Assembly: GCA_026392465.1 (NCBI GenBank)
Contig: JAPLCA010000024.1
Location: 48,049 to 112,048 of the forward strand
DNA from: Propionibacteriales bacterium
GTDB taxonomy: Bacteria > Actinomycetota > Actinomycetes > Propionibacteriales > Nocardioidaceae
Direction: 5' to 3'
Length of the DNA stretch: 64,000 nucleotides
The notes under the pieces are model-generated. The model searched no databases, was not told the DNA's origin, and saw nothing but the letters and a program-made list of their open reading frames with translations. Positions 1-8,333 of this stretch are shown piece by piece. The position numbers were made by a program, and so were the translations under genes. Each line of letters begins with the position of its first letter. Positions within the stretch are counted from its first letter, which is position 1.

Positions 1-334
1 CGCCGGCGTCGTCCACGACGGCGAGGCGGCGCGACCGGGACCGCTCGAGGAGCTCGTGGGCCTCGTCGAGCCCGGTGCCCGCGCGCACCGTGCGGCCGGC
101 GAGCTGCGCGTACGCGAGAGCGGGCTGGTCGTCCGTCGCGTCGTCGGGGACGTCGCCCTCCACGACCACGCCGCGCAGCACCGCCCCGTCGACGACGAGG
201 ATCGCGTGCAGGTGGTCGTCGCCGAGCACCTCCCGGGCGTCGCCGACGGTCAGGCTCGTCGGCCACGACTTCGGCTCGTGCAGCATCGCGTCCTCGACCA
301 CGGAGGTGCGACGGTCAGCGGGGGACGCGGTCAC
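1..334 (-). CDS. CBS domain protein, 3' end cut off by the window edge
   Basis: The minus-strand frame from a GTG at 334 reads through to base 1 without a stop. The N-terminal part (RRTSVVEDAMLHEP, then LTVGDAREVL, AILVVDG and RGVVVEGDVP) has the alternating pattern of CBS repeats, which in other proteins bind adenosyl nucleotides and regulate a partner. A second repeat begins near residue 80 (AGTGLDEAHELLERSRSRRL). The start lies one base after the moaD stop and has an AGGGGG ribosome site, so the two are translationally linked. The ligand and the remaining domains cannot be seen. Confidence 0.7.
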   Translation of the reverse strand, partial: MTASPADRRTSVVEDAMLHEPKSWPTSLTVGDAREVLGDDHLHAILVVDGAVLRGVVVEGDVPDDATDDQPALAYAQLAGRTVRAGTGLDEAHELLERSRSRRLAVVDDAG

Positions 335-335
335 G

Positions 336-578
336 TCATCCCCCTGCCACGGGCGGGATGACCGCCACGTCGTCGTGCTCCGCGAGCGCCTGGCCCGAGC
401 CCCGCGCCGCCTGGACGCCGTTGACCCAGACGCGGCTCGCGTCGAGCACGGCACCGAACCGGTCGCCGTACCGCTCGACGGCCTCGTCGAGCAGACCGTC
501 GAGCGTGCCGGCGGCGAAGCGGTCGTGCGCACGGCCCGAGGCCTCACGGGCGAGGGCGAACATCAACAGGGTCGGCAC
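336..578 (-). CDS. moaD: MoaD/ThiS-family sulfur carrier protein
   Basis: This small ubiquitin-fold protein ends in PPVAGG. The terminal Gly-Gly is the thiocarboxylate carrier end that MoaD adenylated by MoeB/MoaZ donates to molybdopterin synthase. Length (80 residues) fits MoaD. I start at GTG 578 rather than GTG 590 because GGAGG sits five bases upstream of 578; the longer form would add four residues encoded by that ribosome site. It follows the remnant of moaA by 35 bases, the order expected of a molybdenum-cofactor cluster, and sits in the same direction as the molybdopterin oxidoreductase upstream. ThiS is the alternative, but the moaA remnant favours MoaD. Confidence 0.8.
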   Translation of the reverse strand: MPTLLMFALAREASGRAHDRFAAGTLDGLLDEAVERYGDRFGAVLDASRVWVNGVQAARGSGQALAEHDDVAVIPPVAGG

Positions 579-1278
579 GGGTTCCTCCACAGGCTCTCGG
601 GGTCCATCTCATCTCATCCGCCGATGTAGGACATCTCGACGGGACCGTGCTCGACCGGAGCCGCGCGACGCTCGCCTCGTGGGCACGGAACGCGTCGCGG
701 CGGTGCACGAGGGCGACGCTGCGGGCCACCGGCTCGAGCGTCGTGGCCCAGTCGACGGCGCTGTCGCCCCCGCCCACGACCACGACGTCGGCACCGGCGT
801 AGTCGGCGGGCCGCGGGACGAAGTGCACGACTCCGCGGCTGACGTACTCCGCGCCGACGGGCAGGGGCCGGGGTGCGAAGCTGCCGATGCCTGCGGCGAG
901 CAGCACGGCCCGTCCGCGCAGCACCGTGCCGGCCGCCGTCGTGAGCAGGGCGTGGTCGGGGCCGGTCACGAGGTCGACGACCTGCTCGCCCAGCACGTAG
1001 TGCGGCTTGGCGGACTCGGCCTGCTCCACCAGGGCGTCGACGAGGTGCTGACCCTTCACCGCGGCGTACCCGGCGACGTCGAAGACCTGCTTCTCCGGGT
1101 ACATCGCCGCGGTCTGGCCGCCGAGGTGGTCGAGCGCGTCGACCACGGCCACCGACATCCCGCGGAACCCTGCGTAGTACGCCGCGTAGAGGCCGACGGG
1201 TCCACCGCCGACGACGACCAGGTCGACGTCGACGTCGAAGCCGGCCGTCGCGACGGGACGGGACGCGTCGGCGCTCAT
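544..1278 (-). pseudogene. Ferredoxin-NADP reductase, C-terminus lost and joined to moaA 3' end
   Basis: From ATG 1278 the protein carries an FAD dinucleotide fold (VVVGGGPVGLYAAYYAGFRG), the HLGGQ segment of thioredoxin-reductase-like ferredoxin-NADP reductases, and the NADPH motif (VVVGGGDSAVDWA) with VHRRDAFRAH. After VARLRSS, about residue 210, homology stops. Family members run to about 330 residues and need a C-terminal FAD-binding segment that is absent here. The frame drifts on to a stop at 544 inside moaD. At the junction another frame reads PVEMSYIGG then stop, the typical end of MoaA. A deletion or an assembly join explains this. The ATG overlaps the stop of the ferredoxin gene, so it was part of an oxidoreductase-ferredoxin-reductase operon. 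Confidence 0.75.
614..658 (-). pseudogene. moaA: moaA 3' remnant (last codons only)
   Basis: In a frame different from the ferredoxin reductase, the minus strand reads APVEHGPVEMSYIGG followed by TGA at 614-616. A terminal Gly-Gly after a Met-Ser-x-Ile stretch is the conserved C-terminus of GTP 3',8-cyclase MoaA, and moaD follows at once. No other part of moaA is present in the window, so only the last dozen or so codons survived. The call rests on a short match plus gene order. Confidence 0.55.
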
Positions 1279-1604
1279 CCGGCCGCCCCGCCGCTCGGCC
1301 ACGACGCGACCACGGGGTGGTCGGCGCCCAGCGGACCGACGTCCTCGGCGCCGCCCTCCGCCTGCGGGAACGTCTCGAAGAACTCGACCGCCACGTCCTT
1401 GAACTGCTCGAGCTCGGCGGTCAGCTTGTACTCCGACGCGATCGCGCCGTTCGGGCAGGCGGTGACGCACTTGCCGCAGTCGACGCACTCGTCGGGGTGG
1501 ATGTAGAGCATCCGGTCGCCCTCGTAGATGCAATCGACGGGGCACTCCTCGCGGCACGCCTTGTCGGCGGCGTCGATGCAGGCCTCGGTGATCACGTACG
1601 CCAC
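1275..1604 (-). CDS. fdxA: 7Fe-type ferredoxin
   Basis: The 109-residue protein begins MAYVITEACIDAADKACREE and carries a first cysteine set (CREECPVDC) and a classic CVDCGKCVTACP cluster motif, the pattern of actinobacterial FdxA with a [3Fe-4S] and a [4Fe-4S] centre. It is an electron carrier. It begins with GTG three bases after the stop of the molybdopterin oxidoreductase and its own stop overlaps the reductase ATG (ATGA). The layout implies an electron chain NADPH - reductase - ferredoxin - oxidoreductase, now interrupted by the damaged reductase. The C-terminal extension (about residues 75-109) is acidic and glycine-rich and carries no known motif. Confidence 0.9.
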   Translation of the reverse strand: MAYVITEACIDAADKACREECPVDCIYEGDRMLYIHPDECVDCGKCVTACPNGAIASEYKLTAELEQFKDVAVEFFETFPQAEGGAEDVGPLGADHPVVASWPSGGAAG

Positions 1605-1607
1605 GGC

Positions 1608-3785
1608 TCAGGCCTCCCCGGCGCCGACCGGCGCGACCTCGATGAGCGTGTCGGAGAAGGTCGGTGCGTTGCCGAGGTCGGCGAACCGGGTGGGGTTCAG
1701 CGAGCTCAGCGTCGAGAGACCCAGCGCGTCGGATCGACAGTGGCCGACGTAGCAGACCGTGACCCCCGGCATCGTCGAGGCGTCGACCTTGGCGAGGAGC
1801 TCGACGCTGCCGCGGTCGTTGAAGGCGCGGACGACGGCACCGTTCTCGATGCCGCGCTCCGCGGCGTCGTCAGGGTTGATGATGAGCGTCGCCGGCTTCT
1901 GCACCTTCTGGTGGAACTCGATGTTGGCGTAGCTGGAGTTGATGAACGCGTGCGACTTCGGCGAGATGAGGTTGAGCGGGTACCGCGACGCGAGGTCGGG
2001 GTCGGCCGACGCGTTCTCCCGCGGCGGGATGTAGTGCGGCAGCGGGTCGACGGGCTGGCCGGGCTGGTGGTCGTTGGAGCCCTGCCGGAACAGCGGCACC
2101 ACGAAGTTGCCGCCGGCCGCGGCGGAGGAGAGGAACTCGGTCTTCTCGGACGGTGTGCGGAAGTTGCCCTCGCGGTGCGGGGCGTACTCGTCGGGGGAGG
2201 GCACGCTGAGCCGGGCCCAGCCCTTCTCCTTGAGCGACTCGACCGTGATGCCCTCCATCGCGGGGGACGACCAGTCGAACGCCTCGGCGATCATCTCCTG
2301 GTCCGTGCGCGTGAAGATCGGGTCGTCGTCGAAGCCCATGGCGGCGGCCAGCCGTCGGAACAGCTCCGTGTTGGGGACGGCCTCCCCGCGCGGCTCGATG
2401 GACGGGTTGTTGTACGTCGCGTACAGGTGACCCCAGGAGAACATGATGTCCTCCTGCTCGAGCTGGGTCGTCGCGGGCAGCACGATGTCGGCGTAGCGCG
2501 CGGTGTCGGTGATGAAGTGCTCGCTGACGACCGTGAAGAGGTCCTCGCGCGAGAGTCCCTCGAGGAGCGTGGCCTGGTCGGGGGCGACGACGACCGGGTT
2601 GGAGTTGTAGACCATGAGCGCGTGCAGCGGCGTCCTGAGCTCCAGCTCGCCGGTCAGCGCCTGGCCCAGCAGGTACTGGTTGACCACCTGGGTGCCGGGC
2701 GTCTGCAGCTCGGGGTGCATGAACGCGGGCCAGTTGACGGGGAACGCCCAGAGCGGGAGCTGCAGGATGCCACCGCCGGGGTTGCGCCACGCCCCGACGA
2801 GGGCGGGCAGGCACGACAGGGTGCGGACGGTCTGGCCGCCACCGGCGTGCCGCTCGACGGCGACGCCGATGCGGATCACCGAGGGCTGCGACGTCGCGTA
2901 CTCGCGGGCGAGGGTGCGGATCGTCTCGACGGGGATCCCGGTCTCCTCGCTGGCCCACTCGGGGGTGTACTGCTGGACGCGCTCGACGAGCTCGTCGTAG
3001 CCGATCGTGTACTGCGCGATGTACTCGTCGTCGGTGAGGCCCTCCTCGATGATCACGTGCATCATGGCGAGCGCGAGGGCGCCGTCGGTCCCGGGTCGGA
3101 TGGGGATGTGCTGGCTGGCCTGACGCGCGGTCTTGGTGCGCACCGGGTCGACCACGACGACCTTCGCGCCGCGCTTCTTGGCCTCGGCGATGTAGGGCCA
3201 CAGGTGCAGGTTGGTGCTCATGATGTTGGCGGCCCAGATGAGGATGAACTTCGAGTGCACGAGCGACTCGGGGTCGACGCCGGCGGTGTCGCCGATCGTC
3301 ATCGCGTACGCGGTGCAGGAGCCGGAGTCGCAGTAGGTCCGCTCGGCGACGGTGGCGCCGAGTCGGTTGAAGAACGGGTCGCCGACGTTGAGGCCGTTGA
3401 TGATGCCCTGCGTGCCGAGGTAGCTCACCGGCATGATCGTCTCGGGGCCGTGCTCCTCCTTGACCTGGGTGAATCGGGCGGCGATCTCGGCGATGGCCTC
3501 GTCCCACGTGATCCGCTCGAACTCGCCGGCGCCCTTCGGGCCGGTGCGGCGGAGGGGGTGGAGCACGCGGTCGGGGTGGTAGACCTTGTCGAGGTAGTTG
3601 TCGACCTTCACGCACAGGCCGCCGTTGGTGTACGGCTGCTCCTTGCTGCCGGCCACGTCGACGGCCACGCCGTCGCGGACGGTGACGACCATCGCGCAGG
3701 TGTCGGGACAGTCCTGGGGGCACGCCCCCAGCACGGTCAGCTCGCGGGTCGCGGTGTCGGGTGTCGAGTCGTCGAGCAGGGTCAT
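1608..3785 (-). CDS. Molybdopterin-dependent oxidoreductase, DMSO reductase family
   Basis: About 725 residues with an N-terminal iron-sulfur motif (CPQDCPDTCAMVV plus a later GGLCVK cysteine), the molybdopterin fold (NIMSTNLHLWP, VVVDPVRTKTA, GTDGALALAM) and a C-terminal cofactor-binding domain (LNLISPKSHAFINSSYAN). It resembles the BisC/YoaE group of uncharacterised oxidoreductases, so the substrate is unknown. Three starts are possible (GTG 3791, ATG 3788, ATG 3785); AGGAG lies five bases before ATG 3785, which I prefer. It leads an operon with ferredoxin and reductase, and modABC at 33.7-36.4 kb could supply its molybdenum. A GGCTTGAG palindrome lies just upstream and may be an operator. 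Confidence 0.88.
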   Translation of the reverse strand: MTLLDDSTPDTATRELTVLGACPQDCPDTCAMVVTVRDGVAVDVAGSKEQPYTNGGLCVKVDNYLDKVYHPDRVLHPLRRTGPKGAGEFERITWDEAIAEIAARFTQVKEEHGPETIMPVSYLGTQGIINGLNVGDPFFNRLGATVAERTYCDSGSCTAYAMTIGDTAGVDPESLVHSKFILIWAANIMSTNLHLWPYIAEAKKRGAKVVVVDPVRTKTARQASQHIPIRPGTDGALALAMMHVIIEEGLTDDEYIAQYTIGYDELVERVQQYTPEWASEETGIPVETIRTLAREYATSQPSVIRIGVAVERHAGGGQTVRTLSCLPALVGAWRNPGGGILQLPLWAFPVNWPAFMHPELQTPGTQVVNQYLLGQALTGELELRTPLHALMVYNSNPVVVAPDQATLLEGLSREDLFTVVSEHFITDTARYADIVLPATTQLEQEDIMFSWGHLYATYNNPSIEPRGEAVPNTELFRRLAAAMGFDDDPIFTRTDQEMIAEAFDWSSPAMEGITVESLKEKGWARLSVPSPDEYAPHREGNFRTPSEKTEFLSSAAAGGNFVVPLFRQGSNDHQPGQPVDPLPHYIPPRENASADPDLASRYPLNLISPKSHAFINSSYANIEFHQKVQKPATLIINPDDAAERGIENGAVVRAFNDRGSVELLAKVDASTMPGVTVCYVGHCRSDALGLSTLSSLNPTRFADLGNAPTFSDTLIEVAPVGAGEA

Positions 3786-3796
3786 CATCACTCCTG

Positions 3797-3822
3797 GGCT
3801 TGAGTCGGGGATCTCTCAAGCC
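3797..3822. promoter_or_regulatory. Inverted repeat upstream of the molybdopterin oxidoreductase
   Basis: GGCTTGAG at 3797-3804 is mirrored exactly by CTCAAGCC at 3815-3822 with a ten-base spacer. It sits within 40 bases of the start codon, at or before the ribosome-binding site, where a repressor or an mRNA hairpin could act. The binding protein is unknown. Confidence 0.45.
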
Positions 3823-3911
3823 TGGGTCGCCGACCCCCCGTCCGTCGTCGGGTCGAGCGACAGACAGTTGACGATCCGCGACAGGTCACGTGGCCCGCGC
3901 GGACCCACCCC

Positions 3912-4163
3912 TCAACGCAGCCGGCAGCGTTCGCGGGCCGGACGTGCGTCGATCCAGCGCTGGAGCGCCCGGAGGCCCAGCCACGCGCCGACGAGCAGGA
4001 GGACGGTGACGAGGAGGTGGAGCGAGACGAGCCCGCCGACGACGCCGAGCAGCACCGCCACCCACCCGGACGACGCGACCACCGCCGTCCAGAGCGCGAC
4101 GGCGACCACCAGCTCCACCCCGAGGGAGAGGACGCTCCCGCGCACCGCTGCCGAGTCCTTCAC
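3912..4163 (-). CDS. Small membrane protein
   Basis: This 83-residue product from GTG 4163 has two hydrophobic stretches (roughly residues 10-32 and 38-64: VELVVAVALWTAVVASSGW and LVTVLLLVGAWLGLRAL) and a basic tail rich in Arg. I do not recognise a family. It starts eight bases after the stop of another small membrane protein on the same strand and is probably cotranscribed with it. The hydrophobic pattern and context, not homology, support it as a gene. Confidence 0.55.
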   Translation of the reverse strand: MKDSAAVRGSVLSLGVELVVAVALWTAVVASSGWVAVLLGVVGGLVSLHLLVTVLLLVGAWLGLRALQRWIDARPARERCRLR

Positions 4164-4170
4164 GGTCGGG

Positions 4171-4368
4171 TCAGAGCCCGTCGTTCGTCTGCCCGGCCGC
4201 GACGAAGACCAGGGCGACGGTGGTCAGCGCCAGCACGAGGGTCAGGGCGAGGAGCAGGAAGCCGTTGGCGGCTTGGCGTTCCAGGGCGCCGTCGATGAGA
4301 CGGTGCGCGCCCAGGCCGGCGGCGAAGGTGGCGAGCACGCCGAGGAGGATCAGGATTCCGATGTCCAC
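4171..4368 (-). CDS. Small membrane protein, 65 residues, leaderless
   Basis: The frame from GTG 4368 encodes VDIGILILLGVLATFAAGLG, a basic turn, and a second hydrophobic helix (GFLLLALTLVLALTTVALVFV). The longer frame upstream of this GTG is antisense-like arginine-rich sequence and is not real. A TACGCT hexamer (4375-4380, read on the minus strand) ends six bases before the GTG, the leaderless-promoter pattern seen throughout the window. Two transmembrane helices are predicted. No family is recognised. The neighbour at 4163 is probably in the same transcript. Confidence 0.6.
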   Translation of the reverse strand: MDIGILILLGVLATFAAGLGAHRLIDGALERQAANGFLLLALTLVLALTTVALVFVAAGQTNDGL

Positions 4369-4460
4369 GGCGCGAGCGTAGGGCAGGCGGCGGTGACCGT
4401 GTCGCAGGACGACGAGGTCCCGCCACGCCTCGGCGTGACGGGACCTCGGTCCGACGGGTC

Positions 4461-5111
4461 TCAGGCGTACGAGACGCCCGTGGCGTGCAGCGGGCAGTAG
4501 CCGAACGGGTTCTTCGCCAGGTACTGCTGGTGCGGCTCCTCGGCGTAGTAGTAGTCCTGCAGGGGCTGGATGGCCGTGGTGATGCGGCCGTAGCCGGCCT
4601 TGGTCATCCGCTCCTGGTAGCGCTCGCGCGACTCCTCGGCCTGGCGCTGCTGCTCGTCGCTCGTGGTGAGCAGGACGGAGCGGTACTGGGTGCCGCGGTC
4701 GTTGCCCTGGCGCATCCCCTGCGTCGGGTCGTGGTTCTCCCAGAACACCTTGAGCAGGTCGGCGTAGCTCACCGTCGCGGGGTCGAACACGATGCGCACG
4801 ACCTCGGCGTGACCCGTGCGACCCGTGCACACCTCCTCGTAGGTGGGGTTCGGCGTCAGGCCCCCGGCGTAGCCGACCGACGTCGACCAGACACCGGGCA
4901 CCTCCCAGAACGTCTTCTCCTCGCCCCAGAAGCAGCCCAGCCCGACGACGGCGACCTCGAAGCCGTCCGGCACGAGGTCGGAGTCCAGCGGGGTCTCGAT
5001 CGGGGTGCCGAGCACGCGGTGCGTGGTGCCGACGGCGAACGGACGCTCGGCGCGTCCGGGCAGGGCGCTCTGCGCGTCGGGGAGCTCGGTCTTGCGGGTT
5101 CCGAAGATCAT
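4461..5111 (-). CDS. msrA: Peptide methionine-S-sulfoxide reductase
   Basis: The protein repairs oxidised methionine. The active-site motif GCFWGEE holds the catalytic Cys60, followed by [21 protein letters not shown] and the [21 protein letters not shown] block, all diagnostic of MsrA. At 216 residues it is the long bacterial form with about 45 extra N-terminal residues. A YCPLHATG segment near the C-terminus carries a possible resolving cysteine, to be reduced by thioredoxin or mycoredoxin. AGGAG lies before ATG 5111. It is transcribed away from the AI-2E-type permease. Confidence 0.96.
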   Translation of the reverse strand: MIFGTRKTELPDAQSALPGRAERPFAVGTTHRVLGTPIETPLDSDLVPDGFEVAVVGLGCFWGEEKTFWEVPGVWSTSVGYAGGLTPNPTYEEVCTGRTGHAEVVRIVFDPATVSYADLLKVFWENHDPTQGMRQGNDRGTQYRSVLLTTSDEQQRQAEESRERYQERMTKAGYGRITTAIQPLQDYYYAEEPHQQYLAKNPFGYCPLHATGVSYA

Positions 5112-5200
5112 CGGATCACTCTCCTTGGGTCCACCGGCGTCAACGACACTGCGAGGCTGGCTGTTCCCGCTAGTGTCGGTGCTGTGACGGGAGTACGCAG

Positions 5201-6316
5201 GTGAGCACGCGGCCGGAGATCCCTGTGGGCGTGGAGATCGCGACGGCGTGGGCGTGGCGGCTCCTCGTCCTCGGCGTCGCCGGGTACGCCCTCTACTGGC
5301 TGCTGAGCTTCTTCTCCGAGGTGACCGTCCCCATCGCGGTGGCGCTGCTGGGCACCGCGCTCACCATCGGTGCCGTCGACTGGCTCGACCGCCGGGGGCT
5401 GCCTCGCCTGCTGGCCACCGCGATCGTCGTCCTGGTCATGCTCGGGGGGTTCTTCGGGCTGCTCACCCTGGTGGGGCAGCAGCTGTCGACCCAGTTCTAC
5501 GACCTCAAGGCGCAGGTCATCGCCGGCATCGCGCAGGTGCAAGACTGGGCCCAGAACGGTCCGCTCGGGCTCAGCGAGACCCAGCTCGACCGCTACGTCG
5601 ACCAGGTCGAGGACGCCATCCGCACCTTCGGGGAGCGGACCGCGGTCGACCAGCTGGCCGCCGTCGGCACCACGCTGACGCACTTCGTCGCCGGCTTCTT
5701 CATCGCCCTGTTCGCCTCGTTCTTCTTCCTCTACGAGGGCAACCGGATCTGGGCCTTCGCCGTCGCGCTGTTCCCGCGGTCGGCGCGCGCGAAGGTGCAC
5801 AGCTCGGGCGAGACGGCGTGGGCGAGCCTCACCAGCTTCGTCCGCGCGACCGTGCTGGTCGCGCTCACCGACGCGATCGGCATCGCCGTCTCCGCCTGGC
5901 TGCTCGGCGTGCCGCTGGCCTTCGCGATCGGCGTCCTCGTCTTCCTCGGCGCGTTCGTCCCGATCGTCGGCGCCCTCGTCTCGGGCCTCGTGGCCGTGCT
6001 GGTGGCGCTCGTCGCGCAGGGCCCGATCGTCGCGCTGATCATGCTGGCCGCCGTGGTGGCCGTGCAGCAGTTCGAGTCGCACGTGCTGCAGCCGTTCCTG
6101 ATGGGCCGCTTCGTCGCCGTGCACCCGCTGGCCATCATCATCGCCATCGCCGGCGGCATCACCGTCTCCGGCATCGTCGGCGCCCTGGTCGCCGTGCCGC
6201 TCGTGGCCTGCCTGAACGGCATCGTGCGCCATCTGGTGGAGGAGTCGGGCACGCCCGTCGCCGATGACGGCCTCCCCGAGGACGACCCGCCCGAGGTGAA
6301 GGCAGAACCGGCCTGA
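5201..6316 (+). CDS. AI-2E/PerM-family membrane transporter
   Basis: This 371-residue integral membrane protein has paired N-terminal helices, a long soluble loop (about residues 95-155, [20 protein letters not shown]) and a hydrophobic C-terminal half containing the family signature around [19 protein letters not shown] and [20 protein letters not shown]. PerM-like proteins include autoinducer-2 exporters and sodium/proton antiporters, so the substrate is not known. It starts with GTG 5201 behind GGGAG, and a TAGTGT box lies at 5171-5176. The last 30 residues are acidic and cytoplasmic. Confidence 0.85.
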   Translation: MSTRPEIPVGVEIATAWAWRLLVLGVAGYALYWLLSFFSEVTVPIAVALLGTALTIGAVDWLDRRGLPRLLATAIVVLVMLGGFFGLLTLVGQQLSTQFYDLKAQVIAGIAQVQDWAQNGPLGLSETQLDRYVDQVEDAIRTFGERTAVDQLAAVGTTLTHFVAGFFIALFASFFFLYEGNRIWAFAVALFPRSARAKVHSSGETAWASLTSFVRATVLVALTDAIGIAVSAWLLGVPLAFAIGVLVFLGAFVPIVGALVSGLVAVLVALVAQGPIVALIMLAAVVAVQQFESHVLQPFLMGRFVAVHPLAIIIAIAGGITVSGIVGALVAVPLVACLNGIVRHLVEESGTPVADDGLPEDDPPEVKAEPA

Positions 6317-6355
6317 CGCCCAGCGTCGCCTCTCGGACGACGGGACGTGAGCACC

Positions 6356-6361
6356 TAGGCT
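6356..6361 (+). promoter_or_regulatory. -10 box for leaderless ilvA
   Basis: TAGGCT ends six bases before ATG 6368 and no Shine-Dalgarno sequence intervenes. With transcription starting about seven bases after a -10 box, the mRNA would begin at the A of the start codon. Confidence 0.6.
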
Positions 6362-6367
6362 GACGTC

Positions 6368-7561
6368 ATGGTCGACCTGAGGGACGTCGAGGCCGCGCGC
6401 GACCTGCTCGCGCCGGTGGTGGAGCGCACGCCGATGGCGCACTCGCGGTGGCTCAGCCAGCGGGTCGGCTCCGACGTGCACCTGAAGTGCGAGAACCTGC
6501 AGCGCACCGGGTCGTTCAAGATCCGTGGCGCCTACGTGCGCATCGCCGGGTTGACCGAGGCGGAGCGCGCCCGCGGTGTGGTCGCGGCGAGCGCCGGCAA
6601 CCACGCGCAGGGCGTCGCCCTCGCGGCGCAGCTCCTCGGCACGCGCGCCACGATCTTCATGCCCGACGGCGCGGCCCTGCCGAAGGTGGCGGCCACCCGC
6701 GGCTACGGCGCCGCCATCGAGTTCGCCGGCACGGGCGTCACCGAGGCGCTGGTGCACGCCAAGGCGTTCGCCGAGCGCACCGGCGCCGTGCTCATCCACC
6801 CCTTCGACCACGAGGACGTGCTCGCCGGCCAGGGCACCGTCGGCCTCGAGATCATCGAGCAGCTGCCCGAGGTCCGCACCGTCCTCGTGCCGCTCGGGGG
6901 CGGGGGGCTCGCCGCGGGCATCGCTTTGCTGCGCGAGCGTCGCCCCGACGTGTCCGTGATCGGCGTGCAGGCAGCCGACGCCGCCGCGTACCCGGGGTCG
7001 CTCGCCGAGGGCCACCCGGTCGCGGGCGTGATGGGACCGACCATGGCCGACGGCATCGCCGTCGCCGAGCCGGGGCTCATCCCCTTCGAGGTGATCGCCA
7101 AGGAGCTCGACGACGTCGTCACCGTCAGCGAGGACGCGATGAGCGCCGCGCTCATCGGCCTGCTCGAGCGCGCGAAGATGCTGGTCGAGCCGTCCGGGGC
7201 CGCGGGCGTCGCCGCGCTGCTCGACGACCCCGAGCGGTTCGCCGGACCGGTCGTGCCCGTCCTGTCGGGCGGCAACATCGACGCCCTGCTCCTGCTGGAC
7301 GTCATCCGGCACGGCCTGGCCGCAGCCGGCCGGTTCATGCAGCTGCGGGTCAGGTTCTCCGACCGGCCCGGCGAGCTGATGCGGCTGCTGACCGACCTGG
7401 CCGCCCTGCAGGTGAACGTGCTCGACGTCGCGCACGACAGGGCGGCCGACTCCCTCGGGGTGCGCGAGGTCGAGGTGGCCGTGCAGGTCGCCACCCGCGG
7501 GCCCGACCACGCCGCCGACGCGCTGCGCCGGCTCGCCGGCCTGGGGCACCGGCTCGTCTGA
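6368..7561 (+). CDS. ilvA: Threonine ammonia-lyase with C-terminal ACT domain
   Basis: This PLP enzyme deaminates threonine to 2-oxobutanoate, the first step toward isoleucine or for threonine catabolism. The PLP lysine is K51 in GSFKIRGAY, the SAGNHAQGVA substrate loop follows, and the PLP-phosphate loop is LGGGGLAAG. Residues about 320-397 form one ACT domain (LRVRFSDRPGELMRLLTDLA). The 397-residue length with one ACT domain matches the shorter actinobacterial and catabolic type rather than E. coli IlvA with its two ACT-like domains. It is probably leaderless (TAGGCT six bases upstream) and converges with the tetR gene. Confidence 0.95.
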   Translation: MVDLRDVEAARDLLAPVVERTPMAHSRWLSQRVGSDVHLKCENLQRTGSFKIRGAYVRIAGLTEAERARGVVAASAGNHAQGVALAAQLLGTRATIFMPDGAALPKVAATRGYGAAIEFAGTGVTEALVHAKAFAERTGAVLIHPFDHEDVLAGQGTVGLEIIEQLPEVRTVLVPLGGGGLAAGIALLRERRPDVSVIGVQAADAAAYPGSLAEGHPVAGVMGPTMADGIAVAEPGLIPFEVIAKELDDVVTVSEDAMSAALIGLLERAKMLVEPSGAAGVAALLDDPERFAGPVVPVLSGGNIDALLLLDVIRHGLAAAGRFMQLRVRFSDRPGELMRLLTDLAALQVNVLDVAHDRAADSLGVREVEVAVQVATRGPDHAADALRRLAGLGHRLV

Positions 7562-7612
7562 GCCCAGCCGTCGAGGCCCATTCGTCCGAGCCCAGTCGTC
7601 TGTGCCCCGTGG

Positions 7613-8257
7613 TCAGGGTCGGATGACGGGCAGGGTCCGGCGCAGCCAGGCGCGGTACTGCTCGTCGGTGTACCCGTAGTCGCGCACGAGCGTCGTGTAC
7701 GTCTCCGCCGCCGACACCAGGTTGACCTGCACCGTCAGCGCCGGCAGGTCGGCCTCGTCGATGGGCTCGAGGATGCCGAGGTCGAGCATCCAGCGGGTCG
7801 TGACCTCGAACGACTCGCCCTTGAGACGCACGAGCTCGGCGAGACCCTCGGCGACGACCGGCTCGAACTGCGCCGTGGCGCGCAGGGCGGTCCAGAGGTC
7901 CGCCGACCGGGCGTGGCCGTCGGCGAGGAAACCGACCATCCCCTCCAGTCCCTCGTCGCGGTCCGTCAGCGCCAGGACGTCCTGCGCGGTCGACGCGTCG
8001 AGCACCGACTCCCACTCGCCCGTACCGGCGTACCGCGTGCGGAACGCCTCCAGCAGCAGGTAGGCCTTGCTGCCGACCGAGACGACGGAGTCGACCGACA
8101 CGCCGGCCTGCGCGGCGATGCTCGCGAGCGTCGTGCCCACGAAGCCGCGCGCGGCGAACCCGGCCGCTGCGGCGTCGATCACCCGACGGCGCGTCTCCGC
8201 AGCCCGGCGAGCGCGCAAGGGCGACGTGTAGCCCCGCTTCGCCGCCTCGACGCTCAT
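7613..8257 (-). CDS. TetR-family transcriptional regulator
   Basis: The 214-residue protein has an N-terminal helix-turn-helix (residues about 18-62: ETRRRVIDAAAAGFAARG, then TTLASIAAQAGVSVDSVVSV) and an all-helical ligand domain. The recognition helix differs from the usual VSxGxLYHYF by having SVDSVVSVGSKAYL. The effector and targets are unknown. ATG 8257 is preceded by TAGGTT seven bases away, so it is probably leaderless. It converges with ilvA and lies downstream of the greA terminator, so it is its own unit. Confidence 0.85.
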   Translation of the reverse strand: MSVEAAKRGYTSPLRARRAAETRRRVIDAAAAGFAARGFVGTTLASIAAQAGVSVDSVVSVGSKAYLLLEAFRTRYAGTGEWESVLDASTAQDVLALTDRDEGLEGMVGFLADGHARSADLWTALRATAQFEPVVAEGLAELVRLKGESFEVTTRWMLDLGILEPIDEADLPALTVQVNLVSAAETYTTLVRDYGYTDEQYRAWLRRTLPVIRP

Positions 8258-8291
8258 GCCGTCGAACCTACCCCCGCCCTGAAGGATGACG

Positions 8292-8323
8292 GAAGGCCGG
8301 CTCCACGACGGGAGCCGGCCTTC
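8292..8323 (-). terminator. Intrinsic terminator hairpin after greA
   Basis: GAAGGCCGGCTCC at 8292-8304 pairs perfectly with 8311-8323 around a six-base loop, 13 base pairs in all, starting 11 bases beyond the greA stop on the minus strand. The downstream run is only weakly T-rich (CATCCTTC). Confidence 0.75.
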
Positions 8324-8333
8324 GGTCAGGCGC

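Noticed and set aside
1317..3803. Long plus-strand frame opposite the molybdopterin oxidoreductase
   Set aside because: Val/Arg/Gly/Asp-rich antisense translation of a recognised gene, caused by high G+C at third codon positions.
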